Below are positions 57,392 to 64,000 of a stretch of 64,000 nt of DNA, piece after piece. Where the stretch lies: positions 186,001 through 250,000 of the forward strand of contig NZ_AYKH01000012.1 in the NCBI RefSeq assembly GCF_003788635.1, read 5' to 3'. The translations under genes were made by a program, and so were the position numbers. Positions within the stretch are counted from its first letter, which is position 1, and the number at the start of each line of letters is the position of its first letter. Source of the stretch: Salinisphaera orenii subsp. orenii MK-B5 (GTDB lineage: Bacteria; Pseudomonadota; Gammaproteobacteria; Nevskiales; Salinisphaeraceae). The notes beneath the pieces are model-generated. The model was not told the DNA's origin. It searched no databases and worked only from the letters and a program-made list of their open reading frames with translations.

Positions 57392-58342
57392 ATGAATCAG
57401 GACACCACGTCCGAACGCCGCTGGCCGGGGGCAAAGACGGCCATGGCGCTCATCGGCGGCGCGAGCCTGCTGTTCGCCGGCATCGCGGGTGCACAGGGGC
57501 AGATGCGGGACGACGGCTACAGCGGCTCCGGCATGGACCGGCTCGAGGCCGAGCCCGAACAGGGGCTGATCGGCGGGGCCATCGACTACGTGAAGCACAA
57601 CGCCTACTTTCGCGTCGGCGTGCTGCACTTCCAGTACTACGGCGACAGTTCCCGGCTGAAGGTCGAGAACGCTCAGGGCCTGGCGGCCCAGGCCTTCGGC
57701 GAGGGCTCGAGCCGTCTCGATCACACCGGCTCGAGTGCCGGCGACAACACCACGCTGGGCGGCACGATCGGCCTGTTCGTGCCCAAGACCGGCAAGCACC
57801 TGGCCATGGAGGTCACGCTGGCGCCCCCGCTCAAGCTCGATTTCGAAGTGTCCAAGAACGCGGTCGACGAATCGCTGGCACCGACGACCCAGAGCGGCAT
57901 CCCCACCGGCGTGCCGCCACTCGGCCGCAAGATCGGCAGCTTCAAGGCACTGCCGCCGAACCTGACCCTCGTCTATCGCCCCTGGGTCGACACGCTGATC
58001 CAGCCCTACATCGGCGCCGGCGCGATGTATCTCTACACCTACGACACCGATGTGAACAACTCGGTACTCAACGCCTACGGCAACGAGCCCACGCTCAACC
58101 TGAGCAAGCCCGTGGCCTGCGTGGGGCAGCTGGGCGTGGACTTCAGCCTGCCCAAGAACATGTTCCTGACCGCGGACGTGAAGTACGTCGGCTGCGCCGA
58201 AGTCGAGGCCAAGCTCAACGACGTCGTGATCAACTCGCCCACGCTCAGCGACACGGTCGGCCCGATCGACGTCGGGACGGTGAGCTCGACCAACGAGTTC
58301 AAGGCCGTGCTCTACCAGCTGTCCTTCGGGATGCGGTTCTAA
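57392..58342 (+). CDS. OmpW family outer membrane protein
   Basis: A 316-residue exported beta-barrel. The signal peptide ends near residue 35 (GIAGAQ). OmpW features: AYFRVGVLHFQYYGDSS, KHLAMEVTLAPPLK, LPPNLTLVYRP, QPYIGAGAMYLY, and the C-terminal YQLSFGMRF ending with Phe as outer-membrane beta-barrels do. OmpW/AlkL-type barrels pass small hydrophobic molecules, which would suit alkane or fatty-acid use. An insertion near 80-110 is longer than in E. coli. An excellent GGAGAAGGGAG ribosome site precedes it, and an intrinsic terminator follows. Confidence 0.9.
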   Translation: MNQDTTSERRWPGAKTAMALIGGASLLFAGIAGAQGQMRDDGYSGSGMDRLEAEPEQGLIGGAIDYVKHNAYFRVGVLHFQYYGDSSRLKVENAQGLAAQAFGEGSSRLDHTGSSAGDNTTLGGTIGLFVPKTGKHLAMEVTLAPPLKLDFEVSKNAVDESLAPTTQSGIPTGVPPLGRKIGSFKALPPNLTLVYRPWVDTLIQPYIGAGAMYLYTYDTDVNNSVLNAYGNEPTLNLSKPVACVGQLGVDFSLPKNMFLTADVKYVGCAEVEAKLNDVVINSPTLSDTVGPIDVGTVSSTNEFKAVLYQLSFGMRF

Positions 58343-58376
58343 TACCGGTCCCCGGAGGCGCTCGCAGACGACAAGG

Positions 58377-58399
58377 GGCCGCCCGCGGGCGGCCTTTTT
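58377..58399 (+). terminator. Intrinsic terminator of the OmpW gene
   Basis: GGCCGCCC-GC-GGGCGGCC followed by TTTTT, 34 bases after the ompW-like stop. A strong, complete terminator that also separates the plus-strand lipoprotein/OmpW unit from the converging MCE operon. Confidence 0.9.
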
Positions 58400-58450
58400 C
58401 ATGGAGCGTGCGCCAAAGGAGCGCGTCGCGCGGGTCCGCGCTCGCCGTTC

Positions 58451-59002
58451 TCAGCCGGCTTGAGCCACGATCCGGAAGGCGAGCTCGCGCACCGCCTCGG
58501 ACATGGCGCGGCCGATCACCGCCGGCTTGCGTTCGGAGCCGCCGATCGGCTGTGTGAGCCGCGTGTTGTCGCGCGCCACCACCGTCCCGCTGTCGGTATC
58601 GGTGACCTCCCAGCGCGCCGAAAGCACGACCTCCTCGCCGGCGGCCTGCGGCTCGAACATGTCCACGTCGACATCCACCTGGTAGGGCTGATCCCGCTTG
58701 TTCACGAGCTTCTCGTCGATGGTCTGCTGCAGCAGACGCGTCATCGCCACCGGCAGGCGCTCGGCCCACTTGGCATCCGGCAGGCGCGTGAGCACATAGG
58801 CGTCGCTGCGCACCTGGATGTCGTAGTTGTCCAAATACTCCGGCACGCGCACGCGGCGCACGTCCCAGTCGCTGGCCCGGGTGGCCGCACGCTCGTCCCG
58901 GGGCGGCGACAGCAGCACGTGCTGGACGGGCGGCACGCTGGCGCAGGCGCCCAGGGCCATGAGACAGACTGCGGTCACGCCGTGGCGGACGAAAGATTTC
59001 AC
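58451..59002 (-). CDS. PqiC-like ABC-transport auxiliary lipoprotein
   Basis: A 183-residue lipoprotein: lipobox LGAC with Cys20, then a DUF330/PqiC-type fold (RRVRVPEYLDNYDIQVRS, LVNKRDQPYQVDVDVDMFEP). PqiC proteins sit on the inner face of the outer membrane and link to MCE proteins. The start is a GTG that overlaps the stop of the MCE gene by one base (TAGTG), so translation is coupled. Confidence 0.88.
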   Translation of the reverse strand: MKSFVRHGVTAVCLMALGACASVPPVQHVLLSPPRDERAATRASDWDVRRVRVPEYLDNYDIQVRSDAYVLTRLPDAKWAERLPVAMTRLLQQTIDEKLVNKRDQPYQVDVDVDMFEPQAAGEEVVLSARWEVTDTDSGTVVARDNTRLTQPIGGSERKPAVIGRAMSEAVRELAFRIVAQAG

Positions 59003-59982
59003 TAGCGATCTCCTCCAAAGAGCAAGGCGTTCGGATCGCGCTCCAGGGTTTCGGCGAAACGCCGCAGCGAAGACGCGCCGGCCGACAGGTCGCGAAGCGT
59101 GCTCTGCAGATCCATCCGGGTATCCGAGCGCGGGTCCGTCAGGCCTTCCAGATTGCGCGACAGCTGGTTCAGGTTACGACTGGTCTGCTCGGCGTTTTCC
59201 AGCAGCCGATCGAACTGCGCGTCGCGCGAATCGATCTGTTGGTTCAGATTCTCGGACAATTCGCGCACGCTGGCCAGCGTCTGCTCGATCTGGCTGTTGC
59301 TGTTCTCCATGACGCGGCGCGCGCTCTCCATGGTTTCACGCGCGGTCGCGGTCGTGCGTTCAAGATTCGGCCCCAGCGTGGTGATGAGCGCGTCCATATC
59401 GTCGGCCAGGCGGATGGTCGCCTCCATCGTCTGGTTGACCGTTTCCAGCGTATCCTTCCAGGGCAGGCCACTGACCGTATCCTTGAGCTGCTCGATCTCG
59501 GAGGGTACGGCGGGGATCTCGGGCAGGTCCAGCGCGTCGTTCGACGCCACCCGCTTGGCCTCGGTGCCGGGCTGAAAATCCAGATTGACCGCCAGCTGCG
59601 ACGTCACATAGCTCCACACCACCAGCTGGGCGCGCAGGCCGCGTTCGACGAGCTCCTCGGTGGTCACGTCGTCGCCGCTCGGCGCGCCGTCCATCATCAC
59701 CGTATTGTTGCCGTTGATCTCGACGGTGACACCGATCCGGGCCCGGCCGGCCTCGGAGTCCAGCCGCAGCTGCACGTTCTTGACCGTGCCCACCTGAACG
59801 CCGCGGAACAGCACCTTCGAGCCCTGGCTCAGGCCGAGCACGGACTGATCGAAGAAGATGATCGCCTGGCGGTTGTTCGACAGGATGCGGGTACCGCCGA
59901 AGACCAGAACGGCCACCACGGCGAGCACGACCGCCCCCAGCAGGAACAGGCCGATGATGGTGTAGCTGCGGTTAGTTGCCAT
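59002..59982 (-). CDS. MCE-domain substrate-binding protein (MlaD-like)
   Basis: A 326-residue protein: a transmembrane segment at about 8-30, a single MCE domain at about 38-120 (FDQSVLGLSQGSKVLFRGVQVGTV), and a long helical region (150-320) with repeated Asn/Gln/Leu-rich coiled-coil stretches ending in FGGDR. Single-MCE proteins of this kind carry phospholipid across the periplasm with MlaE/MlaF permease parts. It overlaps the ATPase gene by 11 bases and the PqiC-like gene by one. Confidence 0.93.
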   Translation of the reverse strand: MATNRSYTIIGLFLLGAVVLAVVAVLVFGGTRILSNNRQAIIFFDQSVLGLSQGSKVLFRGVQVGTVKNVQLRLDSEAGRARIGVTVEINGNNTVMMDGAPSGDDVTTEELVERGLRAQLVVWSYVTSQLAVNLDFQPGTEAKRVASNDALDLPEIPAVPSEIEQLKDTVSGLPWKDTLETVNQTMEATIRLADDMDALITTLGPNLERTTATARETMESARRVMENSNSQIEQTLASVRELSENLNQQIDSRDAQFDRLLENAEQTSRNLNQLSRNLEGLTDPRSDTRMDLQSTLRDLSAGASSLRRFAETLERDPNALLFGGDR

Positions 59983-60781
59983 GAATCGGCTCCTCGTCGT
60001 CGCGCTCGGCGAGCGGCTCGCGGTTGAGAAACGCGCGCACGCGCGCATGCTCGGCCCGTTCGGCGAGCTCACGCGGGTCGCCGTGGGCGATGGCGGTGCG
60101 CTGCTCGTCGTCCAGGTAGATGCTGTCGTCGGCGATGGTGAAGATACTCGGCAGCTCGTGGGTCACGGCCACCACGGACAGCGACAGCGCGTCGCGCAGC
60201 CGCATGATCAGCGTATCGAGTCGCTGCGAGGTCATCGGGTCCAGCCCTGCGCTCGGCTCGTCCAGGAACAGATAATCCGGGTCGAGCGCGATCGCACGGG
60301 CGATGCCCGCCCGCTTCTTCATGCCGCCGGACAACTCGCTCGGCATGCGCGACTCCTGGCCGGCGAGACCCACGAGCGCCAGCTTGAAGGCCACCTGATC
60401 GCGGATCTCCGCCGCCCCGAGGCGCGTATGCAGCTGCATCGGCAGGGCCACGTTGTCGCCCACGGTCATCGAACTCCAGAGCGCGGTGCTCTGAAACAGC
60501 ACGCCGATCCGGCGCTGCAGTGCGGCGCGTTCAGCAGCATCGCGCGTCCACAGACGCTGGCCGTCGAAGCTGATGTCGCCCTGTGCCGACTGCTGCAGAT
60601 CGATCATGTGCCGCAGCAGCGTGCTCTTGCCGCAGCCGGACACGCCCATGATGACGAAGATGCTGGCCCGTGCGACGTGAAACGACAGGTCCCGCTGCAC
60701 CAGGGTCTCGCCGAAGTGCATGCGCAGATCGCGCACGACGATGCCACGATCGGGGGCGTTGGTATCGCTCAGGCGGGCCAT
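59972..60781 (-). CDS. ABC transporter ATPase (MlaF-like)
   Basis: A 269-residue ATP-binding subunit. Walker A is GVSGCGKST at 46-54, the signature LSGGMKKRAGIARAI, and Walker B DYLFLDEPSAG, with switch His in THELPS. The MKKR after the signature is typical of the MlaF subfamily of lipid ABC transporters. The start ATG is two bases after the permease stop. Confidence 0.94.
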   Translation of the reverse strand: MARLSDTNAPDRGIVVRDLRMHFGETLVQRDLSFHVARASIFVIMGVSGCGKSTLLRHMIDLQQSAQGDISFDGQRLWTRDAAERAALQRRIGVLFQSTALWSSMTVGDNVALPMQLHTRLGAAEIRDQVAFKLALVGLAGQESRMPSELSGGMKKRAGIARAIALDPDYLFLDEPSAGLDPMTSQRLDTLIMRLRDALSLSVVAVTHELPSIFTIADDSIYLDDEQRTAIAHGDPRELAERAEHARVRAFLNREPLAERDDEEPIHGN

Positions 60782-60783
60782 GC

Positions 60784-61917
60784 TCAGACGCCCAGCGCAT
60801 TCGTGCACAACGCGAAGATCGCGTCGATCACGATGATGCCGATGATCGACACCACCACCGTACGGGTCGCCGCGCGCCCGACCTCGGCCGCGTTGCGGCC
60901 CGCGCGCATGCCCATGTGGCAGCTGGCCAGCGCGATGAGCACGCCGAAACAAACCGCCTTGACGAAGCCGATCACGAAATGGCGCGCGGCGACCGCGTCC
61001 TCCAGACGCCCCAGAAAACTCATCGGCGAGGTGTTGAGCACGAGATCGCCGACGATCATACCGCCGACGATGCCCAGCGTCGCCGCATATAGAAACAGCA
61101 GCGGCATCATCAGCGTGAGCGCGGCCAGCCGCGGCAGCACCAGATACTCGAACGGGGCGACGCCGATCATGCGCAGGGCATCGATCTCCTCGTTGGCCTC
61201 CATCGTCGCCAGATGCGCGGCGAAGGTCGCCCCGACCCGCCCGGCCATGATGAAGGCCGTCATGATCGCGGCCATCTCGCGCGCGACCGCGATGCCCACG
61301 AGATCGGCGAGGTACAGCCCGGCGCCGAAGGCGTTGAGCTGCACGGCGCCGACGAAGCCCAGCACCGCGCCGATGAGCAGATTGACGACCGTGACCACGG
61401 GCAGCGATGCCGCCCCGGTCTCGCGCACGAGCGCGACGAAATCCGGCCAGCGCGCCTGGGCCCGACCGAGCGCGAGTCGCGGGGTTGCGGCCGCGGCGTT
61501 GCCCACCAGCCGGGCGACCAGCAGCACGGCGTCGAACTGGCCGCGCCCGCGCGCGCCCAGACGCGTGATCCAGCGTGGCCCACGCCCCACCGAAGCCGTC
61601 TGCGGTGCCGGGCGTGCGAGCGTCATCAGGGAGCGGATGCTCTCGGGCAACGCCCGGGTCCGGCTGTCGACGTCGCGCCGGTCCAGGCGCTGCTGGAGCG
61701 CATGGACCACCGCCGCGACCCGCGGATGGGCGCGGGTCAGCTCGCCGCCGTCGATGACCACGCGCACGGCGCCGTCCCGAGTCAGCGCCGCCGCCAGCGC
61801 CTCGGATGTCGGCAGCCGATGCGCCCGGCCCCAGTCGCCGGACAGGCGGAGCACCGACGTATCGGATTCGCGCTCGATACGATAGAGCGCGCTGTCGTCA
61901 GCAGCGGCTAGCGGCAC
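60784..61917 (-). CDS. MlaE-family permease with N-terminal STAS-like domain
   Basis: A 377-residue protein. Residues 8-90 form a STAS-like domain (VLRLSGDWGRAHR, VRVVIDGGELT). The membrane part (about 150-375) has the YrbE/MlaE blocks GREMAAIMTAFIMAGRVGATFAAHL-type (here AVAREMAAIMTAFI) and EEIDALRMIGVAPFEYLVLPRL. It is the inner-membrane channel of an MCE lipid transporter. The fused STAS domain replaces the separate MlaB subunit. It starts 30 bases after the outer-membrane efflux gene. Confidence 0.93.
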   Translation of the reverse strand: MPLAAADDSALYRIERESDTSVLRLSGDWGRAHRLPTSEALAAALTRDGAVRVVIDGGELTRAHPRVAAVVHALQQRLDRRDVDSRTRALPESIRSLMTLARPAPQTASVGRGPRWITRLGARGRGQFDAVLLVARLVGNAAAATPRLALGRAQARWPDFVALVRETGAASLPVVTVVNLLIGAVLGFVGAVQLNAFGAGLYLADLVGIAVAREMAAIMTAFIMAGRVGATFAAHLATMEANEEIDALRMIGVAPFEYLVLPRLAALTLMMPLLFLYAATLGIVGGMIVGDLVLNTSPMSFLGRLEDAVAARHFVIGFVKAVCFGVLIALASCHMGMRAGRNAAEVGRAATRTVVVSIIGIIVIDAIFALCTNALGV

Positions 61918-61947
61918 GCGTTCCCACGAAGTCTCGAGAGGTCGCCG

Positions 61948-63516
61948 TTATTCTGACACGGCTTCGGACGTCGTCTGATCCCCGTACTCCGATTCGGGGT
62001 CCGGTGCGTAGACATCCCGCGTCGCTTCCATGCCGGCAGTCAGCGAGTCGCTGTTCTCGGTCCAGCCGCCGCCGAGCGCCTTGAAAAGATTGGCGGTGGC
62101 GGTGAAGCGATCGCGGATCGCCTCGGCCAGGTCGAGCTGGCTGGAGAACAGCTGACGCTGGGCGTCGAGCACGTCGAAATAGGCCGTGCGCCCGACGTCA
62201 TAGCGGATCTGGGCCAGCTCCAGCGTCTCGCGATAGGCCGCGACCTGACGCTGAACCGCCTCGAGCCTCTCGTTGGTCAGATTGATCGCGACCAGGGCAT
62301 CGCGGGTCTCGGCGAATGCCTGGCGCAGCGTCTGGCGGTACTGGATCTCGGCCTGTTGGCGCTGGGCCAGCGCAGTATCGTAGTTGGCCTGGCGCCGGCC
62401 GAAGTCGAGGATCGGCGCGGTGATGGCGCCGGACACACTCTGGGTCTCGGCGATCGGCTCGAAGAGATTGTCGATATCCAGCGCTTCGGTACCGATCATT
62501 GCCGACAGGTTGAAGGTCGGGAAGAAGCGGGCCTTGGCCACGCCCACGTTGGCGTTGGCCGCGATCAGCGAGGCTTCGGCCGCGCGCACGTCCGGCCGGC
62601 GCTCGACCAGCAGCGACGGCATGACCACCGGCAGCTCGTCCGGCAGGTGAACATCCTCGAAGCTGCCCGGTTCGATATCGGCATCCTGCATGATCTCGCG
62701 TGGCGACTGGCCGGTGAGGATGGCCAGCGACGAACGCAGTTCGCTGGCCTGTCGCTGCAGCGGCGCCAGCTGAGCGCGCGCGCTTTCCAGAAGCGAGCGT
62801 GTCTGCAGCAGGGTCAGCTTGTCGATGGCGCCCAGATCGTAGCGCTGCTGATCGAGCTCCAGACCGCGCTCACGCGTCTGGATGGTCTCGCGGGTCACGC
62901 GGATCTGGCGCTCCAGCGCGCGCAGCGACATATAGTTCGTCGCAACGTCGCTGACCACGCCGAGACGGATCGAGTCCTTGGTGTAGGCCGAAGACAGCAG
63001 CTGTGCGCGGGCCGATTCGCTGGCACGGCGCAGCCCGCCGAAGACGTCGAGCTCGTAGCTGAGCGTGGCGGCCACTGAGTAGTAGTCGTAGCGCCGGCCG
63101 CCGGCCGAGGCGGATCCTGAACCGCCACTCGACCCGCTCGCCGACGAGCCACCCCCACCCGACGTGGCCAGACTGGCCTTTTCGCGGGCGGCCTGGGCCT
63201 GGCCCTCGATAGTCGGGAACAGGTCGGCCTCGGCCAGCCCGAGCTGGGCCCGCGCCTCACGCAGCCGCGACGCCTGCAGTGCGATGTCGAGATTGTCGTC
63301 CAGCGCCTTGTCGATGAGCTCGTTGAGCACCGGGTCGCGGTAGCGCGTCCACCAGTACGCCATCGCGTCCTCCTGGGCGTCGCCGAGCAGGGTGGCGTCG
63401 AGCGCCGACTCCGGCAGTTCGAGATCCGGACGCTCATAGTCCGGTCCGACGGTGCAGGCCGACAGGCCCGCCACCGCGATCAACAGCGCGAACTTACGCA
63501 TCGTTTTGGTGCTCAT
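61948..63516 (-). CDS. Outer membrane efflux lipoprotein (NodT/OprM type)
   Basis: A 522-residue TolC-like lipoprotein. Lipobox LSAC holds Cys21 (Cys16 if translation starts at the second Met). The family opening [10 protein letters not shown] follows. Two OEP repeats are visible, each with coiled-coil stretches ([43 protein letters not shown]). The Gly/Ser-rich insert near 130-150 ([14 protein letters not shown]) is unusual. It is the outer-membrane duct for the RND pump whose gene overlaps its start by 23 bases. Confidence 0.93.
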   Translation of the reverse strand: MSTKTMRKFALLIAVAGLSACTVGPDYERPDLELPESALDATLLGDAQEDAMAYWWTRYRDPVLNELIDKALDDNLDIALQASRLREARAQLGLAEADLFPTIEGQAQAAREKASLATSGGGGSSASGSSGGSGSASAGGRRYDYYSVAATLSYELDVFGGLRRASESARAQLLSSAYTKDSIRLGVVSDVATNYMSLRALERQIRVTRETIQTRERGLELDQQRYDLGAIDKLTLLQTRSLLESARAQLAPLQRQASELRSSLAILTGQSPREIMQDADIEPGSFEDVHLPDELPVVMPSLLVERRPDVRAAEASLIAANANVGVAKARFFPTFNLSAMIGTEALDIDNLFEPIAETQSVSGAITAPILDFGRRQANYDTALAQRQQAEIQYRQTLRQAFAETRDALVAINLTNERLEAVQRQVAAYRETLELAQIRYDVGRTAYFDVLDAQRQLFSSQLDLAEAIRDRFTATANLFKALGGGWTENSDSLTAGMEATRDVYAPDPESEYGDQTTSEAVSE

Positions 63517-64000
63517 GGCTTTTCTTGCCGCCCAGCAAGCGACTGACTTTACTGGAACCGCGCTCGACGAGATCGTAGAACAACGGCACGAAGAGGATGG
63601 CGAAGAACGTCGCCGCCAGCATACCGCCGATCACCGCGGTGCCGATGGCGACGCGGCTGTTGGCCGACGCACCCGAAGCCAGCGCCAGCGGCACACAGCC
63701 CAGAGTGAACGCCAGCGACGTCATCACGATCGGCCGGAAACGCAGCTTCGCCGCCTCATACGCCGCGGCCGCGGGGGTCTTGCCCTGTTCGCGGCCGATG
63801 ACCGCAAACTCCACGATCAGAATCGCATTCTTCGCCGACAGGCCAATCAGCACGAGCAGACCCACCGAGAAATAGAGGTTGTTCTCGACGCCGCGCAGCC
63901 AAACGGCCACGAACGCGCCGAGCGCGGCGAACGGCACCGCCGTGATGACCGCGAGCGGCAGCGTCCATTTCTCATACTGCGCCGCCAGAATCAGGAAGAC
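63494..64000 (-). CDS. RND efflux pump inner-membrane subunit, C-terminal fragment
   Basis: The 168 residues inside the window are the C-terminal end of a hydrophobe/amphiphile RND transporter (AcrB/MexB class): [14 protein letters not shown], the [21 protein letters not shown] helix, [26 protein letters not shown]-type block and [20 protein letters not shown]. The 5' part, and presumably the membrane-fusion subunit, lie beyond the right edge. Its 3' end overlaps the outer-membrane factor gene. Confidence 0.93.
   Translation of the reverse strand, partial: VFLILAAQYEKWTLPLAVITAVPFAALGAFVAVWLRGVENNLYFSVGLLVLIGLSAKNAILIVEFAVIGREQGKTPAAAAYEAAKLRFRPIVMTSLAFTLGCVPLALASGASANSRVAIGTAVIGGMLAATFFAILFVPLFYDLVERGSSKVSRLLGGKKSHEHQNDA

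Overview
The window is about 64 kb of high-GC chromosomal DNA from a gammaproteobacterium. Several gene orders point to that class: mrp back-to-back with metG followed by an nth operon, purM-purN back-to-back with perM-hda, minC-minD-minE, tandem fadD genes, a FadE of the long YafH type, and a class II-type PHA synthase. Many exported proteins are strongly acidic, and fatty-acid, PHA and alcohol-oxidation genes are abundant. My best guess is a marine or halophilic oil-degrading lineage such as Salinisphaera. That is an inference from gene content, not from an alignment. I see no rRNA, tRNA, CRISPR array, insertion sequence or prophage.

Layout, left half. A cut-off isocitrate-dehydrogenase-type gene (minus) is followed by an L,D-transpeptidase, a CDF-like membrane protein, a JAMM peptidase, and the run proS - lytic transglycosylase - arsC-like - wrbA - DUF2069. 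A PEP-CTERM von Willebrand-type protein with a sigma-54-like promoter follows. Next come hda/perM facing purM-purN-DUF3108, then dcd, an MDR oxidoreductase, a second PEP-CTERM protein, and a DUF1127/LysR divergent pair. Mrp faces the operon metG - rnfB-like - nth - FAH hydrolase - gph. After a 1.1 kb stretch with no recognisable gene come pckA, an FKBP lipoprotein, an MFS transporter, argG and rnt.

Layout, right half. A lipid and storage block holds olsB-olsA (ornithine lipids), a phaC operon with two PhaZ-type hydrolases (one lacking the nucleophilic serine), a YihY membrane protein, two fadD genes, a metal-exporter-like permease with a putative Mn-type operator, and an AlkJ-like GMC alcohol dehydrogenase. 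The minCDE operon is followed by an ATP-grasp / alpha-E / zinc-metallopeptidase cassette whose ATP-grasp gene carries a single in-frame amber codon. Then come an EamA transporter, an alpha/beta hydrolase, fadE, a large Ig-like lipoprotein paired with an OmpW-type porin, and a minus-strand block in which an RND pump and its outer-membrane factor run directly into an MlaE-MlaF-MCE-PqiC lipid-transport set. The last gene is cut by the window edge.

How the genes fit together: AlkJ-like alcohol oxidation, acyl-CoA activation (FadD x2), beta-oxidation (FadE), PHA synthesis and mobilisation, and PEP carboxykinase suit growth on alkanes or fatty acids. The ornithine-lipid genes, MCE system, OmpW and large lipoprotein concern the envelope. 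The points most worth a second look are the amber-interrupted ATP-grasp cassette, the PhaZ paralogue without its nucleophile, the CDF-like protein without canonical metal ligands, the orphan soluble RnfB, and the regulatory sites ahead of the PEP-CTERM and metal-exporter genes.
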